DNA from: Jannaschia maritima
Lineage (GTDB): Bacteria > Pseudomonadota > Alphaproteobacteria > Rhodobacterales > Rhodobacteraceae
Direction of reading: 5' to 3'
Length of the DNA stretch: 64,000 nt
NCBI RefSeq assembly: GCF_030973515.1
Contig: NZ_JARGZA010000013.1
Coordinates: forward strand, 32,388-96,387
The notes under the pieces are model-generated. The model searched no databases, was not told where the DNA came from, and worked only from the letters and a program-made list of their open reading frames with translations. Shown piece by piece: positions 48,424 to 58,030 of this stretch (its first letter is position 1; each line of letters begins with the position of its first letter). The position numbers and the translations under genes were made by a program.

Positions 48424-48828
48424 ATGACCGACGCCACCGACCTTCGCGACCGCGCCCTCGTCGTGCGCGAACGGGCGCACGCGCCCTATTCCGGGTTCAA
48501 GGTCGGCGCCGCGATCCGCGACGAGGATGGGGCCGTCCACCTGGGCTGCAACGTCGAGAACGTGGCTTATCCCGAAGGGACCTGCGCTGAGGCGGGGGCC
48601 ATCGCGGCGATGGTGGCGGCGGGCGGGCGACGGATCGCCGCGGCCTATGTCGTAGCGGACGCGCCGGATCCGGTGCCGCCCTGCGGCGGGTGCCGGCAGA
48701 AGCTGGCGGAGTTCGCGGATGCCGACACGCCCGTCGTCATGGCGACCACGGACGGGGCGGAACGCCGCGTGACCGTGGCCGACCTGCTGCCGGGCGCGTT
48801 CGCGGCGGACCACATGGGTCGCGCATGA
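48424..48828 (+). CDS. cdd: Cytidine deaminase
   Basis: Zinc enzyme of 134 residues converting (deoxy)cytidine to (deoxy)uridine. The catalytic motifs are CAEAGAI near 60 (zinc Cys and catalytic Glu) and PCGGCRQ near 92 (two zinc Cys). The N-terminus has YSGFKVGAAI. A GCAGGAGG ribosome site precedes the ATG. It is the first gene of cdd-deoA-deoB-upp and overlaps deoA by 4 bases. Confidence 0.96.
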   Translation: MTDATDLRDRALVVRERAHAPYSGFKVGAAIRDEDGAVHLGCNVENVAYPEGTCAEAGAIAAMVAAGGRRIAAAYVVADAPDPVPPCGGCRQKLAEFADADTPVVMATTDGAERRVTVADLLPGAFAADHMGRA

Positions 48829-50141
48829 GCGGGATCCGCGCGACCCTGGCCGCCCTGCGCGCCGGCCGCGTGCCCGACCACGCCGACCTGCGGCGCTTCG
48901 CGGACGGGCTGGCCGACGGGCAGGTGTCGGACGCGCAGGCGGGGGCCTTCGCGATGGGGGTCTGCCACACGCCCCTGGGGCGCGACGCGCGCGCGGTGCT
49001 GACCCGCGCGATGCGCGACGGGGGCGCCACGCTGGAATGGCGGCTGGACGGCCCCGTCGCCGACAAGCATTCGACCGGGGGCGTGGGCGACTGCGTGTCG
49101 CTGATCCTGGCGCCCGCCCTGGCCGCCTGCGGGGTGTTCGTGCCCATGATCTCGGGCCGGGGGCTGGGGCATACGGGCGGCACGCTGGACAAGCTGGCCG
49201 CCATTCCGGGCCTGCGGACCGCGTTCGGCGTGGACGCGATGCAGCGCATCGTGGCGGAGGTCGGGTGCGCCATCGTGGGTGCCACCGAAGGCATCGCGCC
49301 CGCCGACCGACGCTTGTACGCGGTGCGCGACGTGACAGGTACGGTGGACAGCATCGACCTGATCGTGGCGTCGATCCTGTCGAAGAAGCTGGCCGAGCGC
49401 CCCGAAGCCCTGGTCCTGGACGTCAAGACGGGCCCCGGCGCGTTCCTGGCCGATCCGGCGGAGGCCCGCGCCCTGGCGCGCGCCCTGGTCGAGACGGCGC
49501 AGGCCGACGGCGTGATGACGTCGGCCATCCTGTCGGACATGAGCCAGCCGCTGATCCCGTCCGTGGGCAACGCCCTGGAGGTGATCGCCGCGATGGAGGC
49601 GCTGAGCGATCCCACCCGCCGCGCCACCGCGCGTCTGGTCGCCGTGACGGAGGCGCTGGGCGGCGAATGCCTGGCGCTGTGCGGGCTGGCGTCGGATTCG
49701 GACGACGGGGCGGGGCGCGTCCGCGACGCGTTGACGTCCGGCAACGCGATGGAGGTGTTCGGCCGCATGGTCGCGGCCCAGGGCGGGCCCGCCGACTTCC
49801 CCGACCGGTGGCGCGACCGCCTGCCCGCGGCCCCCGCCGTGGCGGAGCTGCGCGCCGACCGGCCCGGCACGGTGGCCGCCCTGGACGCCCGCGCATTGGG
49901 CGAGGTCGTGGTCAAGCTGGGCGGCGGACGGATGCGGGAGGACGACGCGATCGACCCCGCCGTGGGCCTGTCCCACATCGCCCCCGTGGGCGCGACCCTT
50001 ACGGAAGGCCAGCCGATCGCGCGCGTCCACGCCGCCGACGGCGAGGAAGCGCAGGAGGCCGCCGAAGCCGTGGCCGCGGCCATCACCTTCGCCGCCGGCC
50101 CCGTCACCCCGCCCACCCTGGTGCAGGAGGTCATCCGTTGA
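48825..50141 (+). CDS. deoA: Thymidine phosphorylase
   Basis: Enzyme of 438 residues cleaving thymidine or deoxyuridine with phosphate to base and deoxyribose-1-phosphate. The phosphate/pyrimidine site is KHSTGGVGD near 84, with SGRGLGHTGGTLDKL near 118. A four-base overlap at each end couples it to cdd and deoB, so its product passes directly to DeoB's substrate pool. Confidence 0.96.
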   Translation: MSGIRATLAALRAGRVPDHADLRRFADGLADGQVSDAQAGAFAMGVCHTPLGRDARAVLTRAMRDGGATLEWRLDGPVADKHSTGGVGDCVSLILAPALAACGVFVPMISGRGLGHTGGTLDKLAAIPGLRTAFGVDAMQRIVAEVGCAIVGATEGIAPADRRLYAVRDVTGTVDSIDLIVASILSKKLAERPEALVLDVKTGPGAFLADPAEARALARALVETAQADGVMTSAILSDMSQPLIPSVGNALEVIAAMEALSDPTRRATARLVAVTEALGGECLALCGLASDSDDGAGRVRDALTSGNAMEVFGRMVAAQGGPADFPDRWRDRLPAAPAVAELRADRPGTVAALDARALGEVVVKLGGGRMREDDAIDPAVGLSHIAPVGATLTEGQPIARVHAADGEEAQEAAEAVAAAITFAAGPVTPPTLVQEVIR

Positions 50142-51325
50142 CCCGCGCCTTCGTCGTCGTGCTCGATTCGGTCGGCATCGGCGGCGCGCCGGACGCGGCC
50201 GCCTTCGGGGACGCGGGCGCGAACACGATGCTGCACATCGCGCGCCACTGCGCGCGGGTCCGGGCGGACGGGCCGTTGCGGATGCCCGTGCTGGACGGGT
50301 TGGGACTGGGCGCGGCGATCCGCCTGGCATCGGGCGCGGAGGCGCCGGGGCTTGGGGCCGAGCCCCGGGGCCTGTGGGGCGCCGCGACGGAGGTGAGCCC
50401 CGGAAAGGACACGCCGTCGGGGCATTGGGAGCTTGCGGGCCTGCCCGTGCCCTGGGACTGGCATTACTTCCCCGAAGGTGGCGACGCCTTTCCCCCCGAC
50501 CTGGTTGCGCGGGTCTGCGAGGCGGCGGGGACGGACGGAATCCTGGGCAACTGCCACGCCTCCGGCACCGACATCATCGAACGCCACGGGGCGGCGCACA
50601 TGCGCTCGGGCCGGCCCATCTGCTATACCTCCGCCGACAGCGTGTTCCAGATCGCGGCCCACGAGGAGACGTTCGGGCTGGACCGCCTGCTGGACCTGTG
50701 TGCCGCGCTGGCCCCCGACCTGCACGCGATGAAGGTCGGGCGGGTCATCGCCCGGCCCTTCGTCGGCGACGGACCGTGGCGGCGCACGGCGAACCGCAAG
50801 GATTACGCGGTCGCACCGCCGGGCCCCACGATGATGAACGCGGTGCGGGACGCGGGCGGGCGCGTCCACGCCATCGGCAAGATCGGCGACATCTTCAGCA
50901 TGGACGGGATCGACACGGTCACGAAGGGGACCGATGCCGCGTTGATGGGGCATCTGGCGGACGCAGTGCGGGATCTGCCGGACGGCGGCCTGTGCTTCGC
51001 GAACTTCGTCGAGTTCGACAGCCTGTATGGGCATCGCCGCGACCCGGACGGCTATGCCGCGCATCTGGAATGGTTCGACGGCGCGGTCGCGCCCGTGCTG
51101 GACGCGCTGCAGCCCGGCGACCTGATGATCCTGACCGCCGATCACGGCAATGACCCCACCTGGCGCGGCACCGACCACACGCGCGAGCGCGTGCCGGTCC
51201 TGTGCGCGGGCGCAGGCGCCCATGCGGCGGGACCCCTGGCCTTCGCCGACGTGGCCGCCACCGTCTGCGCGCATCTGGGCGTGCCCGGCGTGGGGCCGGG
51301 CCGCAGCTTCCTTCCCGCTCCATGA
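50138..51325 (+). CDS. deoB: Phosphopentomutase, TTG start
   Basis: Metalloenzyme of 395 residues of the alkaline phosphatase superfamily converting (deoxy)ribose-1-phosphate to the 5-phosphate. Metal motifs are [12 protein letters not shown] near 9, [10 protein letters not shown] near 90, and [18 protein letters not shown] near 331. The start is a TTG inside the deoA stop (TTGA), with GCAGGAGG eight bases upstream, which decides the start. Confidence 0.95.
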   Translation: MTRAFVVVLDSVGIGGAPDAAAFGDAGANTMLHIARHCARVRADGPLRMPVLDGLGLGAAIRLASGAEAPGLGAEPRGLWGAATEVSPGKDTPSGHWELAGLPVPWDWHYFPEGGDAFPPDLVARVCEAAGTDGILGNCHASGTDIIERHGAAHMRSGRPICYTSADSVFQIAAHEETFGLDRLLDLCAALAPDLHAMKVGRVIARPFVGDGPWRRTANRKDYAVAPPGPTMMNAVRDAGGRVHAIGKIGDIFSMDGIDTVTKGTDAALMGHLADAVRDLPDGGLCFANFVEFDSLYGHRRDPDGYAAHLEWFDGAVAPVLDALQPGDLMILTADHGNDPTWRGTDHTRERVPVLCAGAGAHAAGPLAFADVAATVCAHLGVPGVGPGRSFLPAP

Positions 51326-51335
51326 GGATCCGCCG

Positions 51336-51965
51336 ATGGACCACCTGACCGTCGTCCGCCACCCGCTGGTGCAGCACAAGCTGACCCTGATGCGCCGCAA
51401 GGACACGCCGACCGCCGTGTTCCGGCAATTGCTGCGCGAGATCAGCCAATTGCTGGCCTACGAGGTCACGCGCGAGCTGCCGATGCGGGAGGTCGAGATC
51501 GAGACGCCGGTCGCGCCCATGCGGTCGCCCGAGCTGGACGGCCGGAAGCTGGCGCTGGTGTCGATCCTGCGGGCGGGCAACGGGTTGCTGGACGGCATCC
51601 TGGAGCTGGTGCCCTCGGCGCGCGTGGGGTTCGTGGGCCTCTACCGCGACGAGGACACGCTGGAGCCGGTGCAGTATTACTTCAAGGTGCCCGACCATCT
51701 GGACGACCGGCTGGTCATCGCCGTCGATCCGATGCTGGCGACGGGCAACTCGTCCGCCGCGGCGGTCGACCTGCTGAAGCGGCAGGGGGCCACCGACATC
51801 CGCTTCCTGTGCCTCCTGGCTGCGCCGGAGGGGGTCGATCGGATGCGGCAGGCCCATCCGGACGTCCCCATCGTCACCGCCGCCGTGGACGAACGGCTGA
51901 ACGAGAAGGGATACATCGTGCCGGGCCTGGGCGATGCGGGCGACCGGATGTTCGGCACGAAATAG
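51336..51965 (+). CDS. upp: Uracil phosphoribosyltransferase
   Basis: Enzyme of 209 residues that makes UMP from uracil and PRPP. Motifs: [12 protein letters not shown] near 75 and the PRPP site [13 protein letters not shown] near 128, ending [15 protein letters not shown]. It is ten bases after deoB and completes the operon: cdd and deoA release uracil, which Upp recaptures. Confidence 0.97.
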   Translation: MDHLTVVRHPLVQHKLTLMRRKDTPTAVFRQLLREISQLLAYEVTRELPMREVEIETPVAPMRSPELDGRKLALVSILRAGNGLLDGILELVPSARVGFVGLYRDEDTLEPVQYYFKVPDHLDDRLVIAVDPMLATGNSSAAAVDLLKRQGATDIRFLCLLAAPEGVDRMRQAHPDVPIVTAAVDERLNEKGYIVPGLGDAGDRMFGTK

Positions 51966-51979
51966 GGGCGCGGAGCCGG

Positions 51980-52876
51980 TCAGCCGTCGCAGATCGCGCG
52001 CAGGTTCTGCCAGTCGGTATCGTCGAGCACGGCGTTCGCCAGGGGTTCGGGCGCGGGCCCTTCGTCCAGACGCAGGACGGACTGGACGTGACGGCCGAAG
52101 GCTGCATCGGGCAGTTCGCCCCCCGTCAGCAGGCGCGTCAGGTCGGCCACCGACAGATCGGCCAGGAACCGGTCGAGCGGCGATCGGTCGTCCCCCATGG
52201 CCGCGCGGACGCGGGCGCCGGTCGGGCCGGGGTCGTCGATGCCCCGTAGCAGATCGTTCGATACGATCAGCAGATCGCCGGGCAGGCGCAGCGCGTCGCG
52301 CGGCATGTCCTGAACGACGCGCAGGCGCAGCCGGCTCGCCGGATCCAGGTTGTCCCGCAGGGTCGTCAGCGCCTCCGTCCCCAGGGGGGTGGCGCAGGGG
52401 GGGCCGGTGACGCGCGTCAGCTCGACCAGCAGCCGCTCGCCGATATCGGTGCGCTGGGCGGGGGGCAGGATCCGGGAGGCGTGGTCCCGCATCGCGCCGG
52501 GCAGCCACCACGCCAGGGCGACCGCCGCGACCGCGACGGCGGTCGCCGTGGCGATCCAGCGCAGTCGGCCCGCCGCGCCCCGAGGGTCCCGGGGCACGGC
52601 GGCCAGGATGCGCTCCAGCGTGGCGACCATGTCGGGGTCCTCCACCTCGATCGTCTCCTCCGCCTGACGGCCGGGGGCATAGAGCGCGGGCAAGGCACCC
52701 GGGTTCAGGCGCCGCATGGCGGGCAGCGCCCAGTGCGACAGCACCATCTCATCCCCGTCCAGGACGACGAGCTCCGCCTCGCCGATGGAGACGTAGACGG
52801 GGTGCCCGGGCGCGTCCGGCCCCGGACGCCACAGCGCGGGCGTCTCGAACCGGTCGAGTCCGTCGATGGCGGTCAT
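51980..52876 (-). CDS. Single-pass membrane protein, M48-like without HExxH
   Basis: Protein of 298 residues, not firmly recognised. The N-terminal 100 residues are a small beta-rich domain (VYVSIGEAELVVLDGDEMVL), then one membrane helix at about 105-125, then a soluble domain. The latter has the layout of M48 metallopeptidases (DALRLPGDLLIVSNDLLRG, where peptidases read NAFALPGG...GLL, and a GGELPDA segment that matches their LLTGG region), but the zinc motif HExxH expected between them is absent. It is convergent with upp, 14 bases away. A non-catalytic peptidase relative is an inference. Confidence 0.6.
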   Translation of the reverse strand: MTAIDGLDRFETPALWRPGPDAPGHPVYVSIGEAELVVLDGDEMVLSHWALPAMRRLNPGALPALYAPGRQAEETIEVEDPDMVATLERILAAVPRDPRGAAGRLRWIATATAVAVAAVALAWWLPGAMRDHASRILPPAQRTDIGERLLVELTRVTGPPCATPLGTEALTTLRDNLDPASRLRLRVVQDMPRDALRLPGDLLIVSNDLLRGIDDPGPTGARVRAAMGDDRSPLDRFLADLSVADLTRLLTGGELPDAAFGRHVQSVLRLDEGPAPEPLANAVLDDTDWQNLRAICDG

Positions 52877-53125
52877 GGGCGTGCGTCGGTCGGCATCGTG
52901 GCGCGACCCTTTCACCCCGCGTCGCGGAAGGGAAGCGGCGGCCTGGACGATCACGCGGCGGCCGCATGGCGAGAAACCGCCCATGCACGCACGGGCATAG
53001 GCGAAGCGGAAAAAGCACGTAGAACGGTATGCGTTAACCGCGTTTCGGGACGCCTCCTCCCCGCCGGATCACCTGCGATCCGGCGATCGGATCGGCGTGT
53101 CCGGCGCATGGGAAGGACGGAACGG

Positions 53126-53758
53126 ATGCTCGGACGAGTCTCGATCGCGGCGGCGGCGACGCTCGCCTGGACCACGATGGCCGCGGCGGTGCCGCTAACG
53201 CTGGACATGGCGGCGTATCACGACGAGGGCGTGGCCCCCCCGGGAATGGTCGTCCGCAGCGCCCGGGGCACCGCGAACTTCGACACCGGCGCATACGTAC
53301 CGGAAGCGGTCGGGCGGAACAGTGGTTCGCTCGAATTGCTCGACACGACGTTCAGCGGATCGGTCACGCTGCGCGGCGTGGGCAGTGGTCGGCTGTCGAT
53401 CATCGGCGAGGATGGGAACGAGCTGTTCTCAGATGTCTTCGGCATGGGACGGCGGGATTGGACATGCCTGTCGGAGTTCTGCGAGCACGATCCGTTGCGG
53501 GGACAATACGGCGAGATCGTGTTCTACTTCGAGGACGGATCACATCGCGTCGACTTCGATGGGATGGCGACGTCCATGCGTTGGGACGCGACCTACTGCT
53601 GCACCGGAAGCTACAGCGCGACCAACCTCTATCTCACGTCGATCACCATCGACGCCGACGTCGATCTGGACGTCGTGCCGACGCCCTTGCCCGCCTCCGC
53701 GCTCCTGCTGCTGGCGGGCCTCGGCGGGCTGGCCGCCTGGGGCCGTCGGGGGGTCTGA
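53126..53758 (+). CDS. VPLPA-CTERM sorted exported protein
   Basis: Protein of 210 residues with an N-terminal signal peptide (about 1-22) and a C-terminal sorting tail VPTPLPASALLLLAGLGGLA ending WGRRGV, the VPLPA-CTERM form recognised by exosortase. The mature region is beta-rich with two cysteine pairs (TCLSEFCEH and TYCCTGSY). No exosortase gene is in the window. An ATG six codons upstream is an alternative start. Function unknown; such proteins are usually surface or matrix proteins. Confidence 0.8.
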   Translation: MLGRVSIAAAATLAWTTMAAAVPLTLDMAAYHDEGVAPPGMVVRSARGTANFDTGAYVPEAVGRNSGSLELLDTTFSGSVTLRGVGSGRLSIIGEDGNELFSDVFGMGRRDWTCLSEFCEHDPLRGQYGEIVFYFEDGSHRVDFDGMATSMRWDATYCCTGSYSATNLYLTSITIDADVDLDVVPTPLPASALLLLAGLGGLAAWGRRGV

Positions 53759-53834
53759 CCGCCCGGTCCGTCCCTGGCGGCGGGGCGCGCCGGCGCATAG
53801 TGGGTCCTCGTTTCGATCGAGACGGGGACCGCCT

Positions 53835-54710
53835 ATGGACGACACGCGCCGCGCCGCCGCGATGGTCCTGGCGGCCATGGGGATCATCGGGTTCATCGAC
53901 CAGTTCGTCGTGCTGATCGCGCAGGGCACGTCGCTGTGGACGTTCCACGTCCTGCGGTCCGCGATGATGTGGGCGCTGGCCCTGGGATGGCTGGCTTGGC
54001 GGGGGCGGGGCGTGCGGATCGTGTCGCTGCCGCGGATCGCCGCGCGCGCGGCGTTCATGGCGACGGGCATGGTCGTCTATTTCGGCGCGTTGGGCTTCAT
54101 GCCCGTGGCGCAGGCCGCCGCGGGGCTGTTCACGGCGCCGATCTGGGTCCTGCTCTATTCCGCTCTGCTGTTCGGCCACCGCGTCGGGATCGTCCGGATC
54201 CTGGCGGTGCTGGCGGGCTTCGGGGGCGTGCTGCTGGTGCTGTCGCCCGATCCGGCCACCCTGCGCTGGGCGGCGGTCGTGCCGGTCGCGGCGGGGGTCT
54301 TCTATGGCATGGCGGCGATCCTGACGCGGGAATGGTGCGCGGCCGAGGACCCCGTCGCGCTGGCGCTGGGGGTGTTCGCCGCGCTGGCCGCCTACGGGGT
54401 CGCGGCGATGGTGCTGCTTCCGGCGGGCGGGACCGGGTTCCTCGACCGCGGCTGGGTCCCGCCCGATGCGGGCGTCTGGGGATGGATCGCGGTGCAGGCG
54501 ATCGGAAGCCTCGTCGCCGTCGTGCTGCTGACGCGGGCCTACCAGACGGCGGAGACCGCGCGCGTGGCGGTGGTGGAGTATTCGGTGCTCGGCTATTCGG
54601 TGCTGTTCGGCTGGCTGATCTGGGCGGAGGGGCCGGGCGCCGTCGGGCTGGCAGGCCTGGCGATGATCGTGGCCTCCGGCGCGGTCGTCACCCTGCGCGC
54701 GGACCGCTAG
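53835..54710 (+). CDS. EamA/DMT family transporter
   Basis: Inner-membrane protein of 291 residues with ten predicted helices in two EamA repeats (first repeat through GGVLLVLSPDP near 140, second from AGVFYGMAAIL). The family exports amino acids or metabolites; the substrate is not readable. Its TAG overlaps the convergent stop of the STAS-like gene by the sequence CTAG. Confidence 0.88.
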   Translation: MDDTRRAAAMVLAAMGIIGFIDQFVVLIAQGTSLWTFHVLRSAMMWALALGWLAWRGRGVRIVSLPRIAARAAFMATGMVVYFGALGFMPVAQAAAGLFTAPIWVLLYSALLFGHRVGIVRILAVLAGFGGVLLVLSPDPATLRWAAVVPVAAGVFYGMAAILTREWCAAEDPVALALGVFAALAAYGVAAMVLLPAGGTGFLDRGWVPPDAGVWGWIAVQAIGSLVAVVLLTRAYQTAETARVAVVEYSVLGYSVLFGWLIWAEGPGAVGLAGLAMIVASGAVVTLRADR

Positions 54711-55078
54711 GCCAGGGCGGCGCGTGCCTCGGCTTCCGTGTCGAACGTTTCCGCGTCGACGGGGATCACGGCGTCCATCGCGCGGATCATCGCCTCCGCC
54801 CCGTCGGGCGCCTGCGCCACGGCATAGCGGCGCACGGACCACAGCGACTGGGTGCGCGACTTGATCGACGGCCAGGACAGGCCCGCCAAGGGTTCGGCCC
54901 CCTCGTAGCCGTCGAAGATCAGCAGCATGTCGACCTTGTCGTCGGACGCGTCGAACACGTCAGCCATGCGCGTCCCCATCGCCGCCATGTCGTCACGGGT
55001 CACGGTGCCCGTGATGCGGAACGCGAACAGGTCCGGTCGCGGGGACGGCACCTCGCGGATGGTCGAAGTCGTAAGCAT
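54707..55078 (-). CDS. SpoIIAA-like (STAS/SEC14 fold) protein
   Basis: Protein of 123 residues in the SpoIIAA-like family: FAFRITGTVTRDDMAAMGTR near 18, DMLLIFDGYEGAEP near 50, WSVRRYAVAQAP near 80 and a C-terminal TFDTEAEARAALA. There is no conserved phosphorylatable Ser as in true anti-anti-sigma factors. These proteins often accompany stress or membrane genes, but no partner is evident. Confidence 0.8.
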   Translation of the reverse strand: MLTTSTIREVPSPRPDLFAFRITGTVTRDDMAAMGTRMADVFDASDDKVDMLLIFDGYEGAEPLAGLSWPSIKSRTQSLWSVRRYAVAQAPDGAEAMIRAMDAVIPVDAETFDTEAEARAALA

Positions 55079-55134
55079 GGCGGAGCCTCCGGGATGGGGG
55101 GCGCGGGCGGGTGCGGCCCCGCCCGCAGGGATCG

Positions 55135-55626
55135 TCAGGCGTCGGCCGCGATCATGTCGAGCATCGCCAGATGGCTGGCGATCCCGGCCTCCGCCAGGGT
55201 GGCGGTGACGACGGGAACCGTCATCTCGCCGCGCGCGACCATGGCCTGCTGCAGCTCCAGCGCCTTCAGATGGCCGGCCCGCTGCTCCTGCAGGTAAGGC
55301 TGGTCGAAGCCTGCGCCCTGCTGCAGCGCCATCTCCTCCATCAGGACGACGGTCTCGGGGTCGGGCTCCGGCAGGACGGCGCCGCCCGCGGTCAGCACCT
55401 TCGCGATGGCGTCCTGCTCCTGGATCTCCAGCAGGGCGAAGACGCGGACGGCCTGCGTTTCCGTCCGCTCGCGGGCCAGTTCGGACAGGGCCTTCAGCTT
55501 GGCGCCGTCGCGCAGCATCGTGGTGACGTATTCGGACGCCATGTCGGCCGCCGCGGGTCCGGTCAGCAAGGGCGCGGCCCCGATCAGGGCCAGTCCGCCC
55601 AGGGCGGCGCGTCTCGTGGGGATCAT
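55135..55626 (-). CDS. Exported DUF4142 four-helix protein
   Basis: Protein of 163 residues with a signal of twin-arginine type (PTRRAALGGLALIGAA) and a ferritin-like helical DUF4142 region (about 30-163: LKALSELARERTETQAVRVF, then YLQEQRAGHLKALELQQAM). The usual metal ligands of ferritins are not all evident. It precedes the STAS-like gene by 56 bases on the same strand. Confidence 0.78.
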   Translation of the reverse strand: MIPTRRAALGGLALIGAAPLLTGPAAADMASEYVTTMLRDGAKLKALSELARERTETQAVRVFALLEIQEQDAIAKVLTAGGAVLPEPDPETVVLMEEMALQQGAGFDQPYLQEQRAGHLKALELQQAMVARGEMTVPVVTATLAEAGIASHLAMLDMIAADA

Positions 55627-55702
55627 GTCGGGTCTCCTGGGGTTGCGGGATCGCACGCGCCGGTCCATCGCCGGGCGTCCGGGGGTTATCCACAACCTAG
55701 GA

Positions 55703-55725
55703 GGGGCCTGCCGATGGCAAGCCCC
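55703..55725 (-). terminator. Hairpin after fadB
   Basis: Imperfect stem GGGGCCTGCC / GGCAAGCCCC (one mismatch) with a three-base loop, 33 bases past the fadB stop on the minus strand. No strong T-run. A likely end of the leftward fad transcript. Confidence 0.4.
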
Positions 55726-55757
55726 CGACATGATTTGTCTATTCCGCGCAGCCCCCG

Positions 55758-57959
55758 TCAGGCCGCCGCGCGCGCGGCCGACCCGTCGCCGAACGCGCCG
55801 TAGAAGGTCGACCCATCCCGTGCCATCCGCGCCAGCAGGGTGGGCGTGGCGAAGCGGGGGCCGTGGCGTCGTGCCAAATCCTCCGTCCGCTCCGCCGCCC
55901 AGGGCGCGCCCACCATGTCCAGCCACGAGAACGGGCCGCCGGACCACGGCGCGAAGCCCCAGCCCAGGATCGCGCCGACGTCGCCTTCCCGGATGTCCGT
56001 CAAGACGCCGTCCTCGAAGGCGCGCACGGCCTCCAGCACCTGCGCGAACAGCAGGCGGTTCTGCACCTCGTGCAGGTCGGGCTGATCCTCGGCGACGGGG
56101 AACTTCGCGGACAGGCCGTCCCACAGCATCCCGCGCTTGCCCGCCTCGTCGTACTCGTAGAAGCCCGCATTCGCCTTGCGTCCAAGGCGACCCTCGTCGG
56201 CCATCCAGAACAGGACCGCATCCGTCGCGTCGTCGTAGCCCTCCGGGTCCGCGGCCTTCGTCGCCTTGGCGATCTTGACGCCCAGGTCGATCGACGTCTC
56301 GTCGGTCAGCTGCAGGGGACCCAGCGGCATGCCGACCAGCTTGGCCGCGTTCTCGATCAGCGCGGGCTCCACCCCTTCGGCGACCATGCGGATGCCCTCG
56401 TTGATGTAGGGGATGATGCACCGGTTCGCATAGAAGAAGCGCGCGTCGTTCACCACGATCGGGGTCTTGCGGATCTGGCGCACGAAATCGAGCGCCTTGG
56501 CCACGGCGACGTCCCCCGTCTCGCGCCCCTTGATGATCTCGACCAGTAGCATCTTGTCGACGGGGCTGAAGAAGTGGATGCCGATGAACCGCTCGGGGCG
56601 CTGCGACGCCTTCGCCAATTCGGTGATCGGCAGCGTGGAGGTGTTGGTCGCGAACACCGCGTCCGATCCGATCACCGCTTCCACCTTCTTCGTCATCTCG
56701 GCCTTGACGCCGACATCCTCGAAGACGGCTTCCACGATCAGGTCGCACTCCTTCAGCGCGTCCAGGTCGGCGGTGGCCTGAACGCGGCCCAGGACCTCCG
56801 CCTTCTTCTCCTCCGTCACCTTCCGGCGCTTGATCCCCTTATCCAGGATCCCCGCGCCATAGGACCTGCCACGGTCGGCCGCCTCCTGGTCGCGGTCGAT
56901 CAGGACGACGTCGATGCCCGCGTTCGCCGCGACATAGGCGATGCCCCCGCCCATCATGCCCGCGCCGAGGATCCCGACCCTCCGAACCGTCTGGTCCGGG
57001 ACGTCGGGCCGGTTGGCGCCCTTTTCCAGGGCTTCCTTGTTGATGAACAGCGACCGGATCATCGCCGCCGACGACGGGTTCATCAGGACGTGGGTGAACC
57101 ACCGCGCCTCGATCTTCAGGGCGGTGTCGAAGGGGACCAGCGCCCCTTCGTAGACGGCCGCCAACAGCGCCTTGGCCGCCGGATAGACGCCCTTCGTCTT
57201 TCCGTTCACCATGGCCGACGCGCCCACGAAGGTCATGAAGCCCGCCGGATGGTACGGCGCGCCGCCGGGCATCTTGTATCTCTTCTCGTCCCAGGGCTTC
57301 ACGATGTCCTTGTCACCCGCCTGCAGCACCCACGCCTTCGCCGCCGCGAGGGGATCGTCCACGACCTCGTCGATCAGGCCGGCGGCCTTCGCCTTCCGCG
57401 GATCGCTCAGCTTGCCTTCCAGCAGGAAGGGGCTGGCGGCCATGGCACCCATCTTGCGGACCAGTCGCGTGGTGCCGCCCAGGCCGGGGAAGATGCCGAC
57501 CATGATCTCCGGCAGGCCGATCTTGGCCTTGGGATCGTCGGCGCAGAAGATGCGGTGGCAGACCAGCGGGATCTCGAACCCGATGCCCAGCGCCGTGCCG
57601 GGCAGGGCGCAGGCGACCGGCTTGCCGCCCTTCAGCGTCTTGGGGTCCATGCCGGCGCGCTCGATCTTCCGCAGGATGCGGTGACAGTCCATCACGCCGT
57701 CGAACAGGCCCTTCGCCGGATCGTCGCCCGCCGAGTCCTTCATCTTGGCGATGACGTTCAGATCCATGCCGCCCGCGAAGGAGGACTTGCCGGACGTGAT
57801 GACGATCCCCTTGACCGCGTCGTCGGCCAACGCGTCGTCGATCAACCCGTCCAGCACGGGCCATGCCTCCAAGGACATGACGTTCATCGACTTGCCGGGC
57901 ACGTCCCAGGTGATGGTGGCGACGCCATCGGCGTCCGTCTGCATGGTGAAGTCGGTCAT
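55758..57959 (-). CDS. fadJ: FadB/FadJ-type multifunctional fatty-acid oxidation enzyme
   Basis: Protein of 733 residues with an N-terminal enoyl-CoA hydratase domain (about 1-300; KSSFAGGMDLNVIAKM for the oxyanion-hole region and GLPEIMVGIFPGLGGTTRL near 145) and a C-terminal 3-hydroxyacyl-CoA dehydrogenase domain (NAD site GAGMMGGGIAYVAANAG near 332, catalytic HFFSPVDKM). It carries out the two middle steps of beta-oxidation on the soluble complex with FadA. In the operon it is separated from fadA only by the DUF559 cassette. Confidence 0.95.
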   Translation of the reverse strand: MTDFTMQTDADGVATITWDVPGKSMNVMSLEAWPVLDGLIDDALADDAVKGIVITSGKSSFAGGMDLNVIAKMKDSAGDDPAKGLFDGVMDCHRILRKIERAGMDPKTLKGGKPVACALPGTALGIGFEIPLVCHRIFCADDPKAKIGLPEIMVGIFPGLGGTTRLVRKMGAMAASPFLLEGKLSDPRKAKAAGLIDEVVDDPLAAAKAWVLQAGDKDIVKPWDEKRYKMPGGAPYHPAGFMTFVGASAMVNGKTKGVYPAAKALLAAVYEGALVPFDTALKIEARWFTHVLMNPSSAAMIRSLFINKEALEKGANRPDVPDQTVRRVGILGAGMMGGGIAYVAANAGIDVVLIDRDQEAADRGRSYGAGILDKGIKRRKVTEEKKAEVLGRVQATADLDALKECDLIVEAVFEDVGVKAEMTKKVEAVIGSDAVFATNTSTLPITELAKASQRPERFIGIHFFSPVDKMLLVEIIKGRETGDVAVAKALDFVRQIRKTPIVVNDARFFYANRCIIPYINEGIRMVAEGVEPALIENAAKLVGMPLGPLQLTDETSIDLGVKIAKATKAADPEGYDDATDAVLFWMADEGRLGRKANAGFYEYDEAGKRGMLWDGLSAKFPVAEDQPDLHEVQNRLLFAQVLEAVRAFEDGVLTDIREGDVGAILGWGFAPWSGGPFSWLDMVGAPWAAERTEDLARRHGPRFATPTLLARMARDGSTFYGAFGDGSAARAAA

Positions 57960-57996
57960 TTGGTTGTTCCGTATATGTTGGTAACGGTGGAGGCGG

Positions 57997-58030
57997 CCCC
58001 CACCCTAGCCCTCCCCCCGTGGGGGAGGGG
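57997..58030 (+). repeat. Left terminal repeat of the DUF559 cassette
   Basis: CCCCCACCC-TAG-CCCTCCCCCC-GT-GGGGGAGGGG. The DUF559 stop codon lies inside it. It can itself fold as a C-run/G-run hairpin. The same repeat appears solo at 40.8 kb. Confidence 0.6.

Noticed and set aside
48737..51406. An 889-residue minus-strand frame opposite deoA and deoB.
   Set aside because: It is antisense to two well-conserved enzymes and has no recognisable domain.
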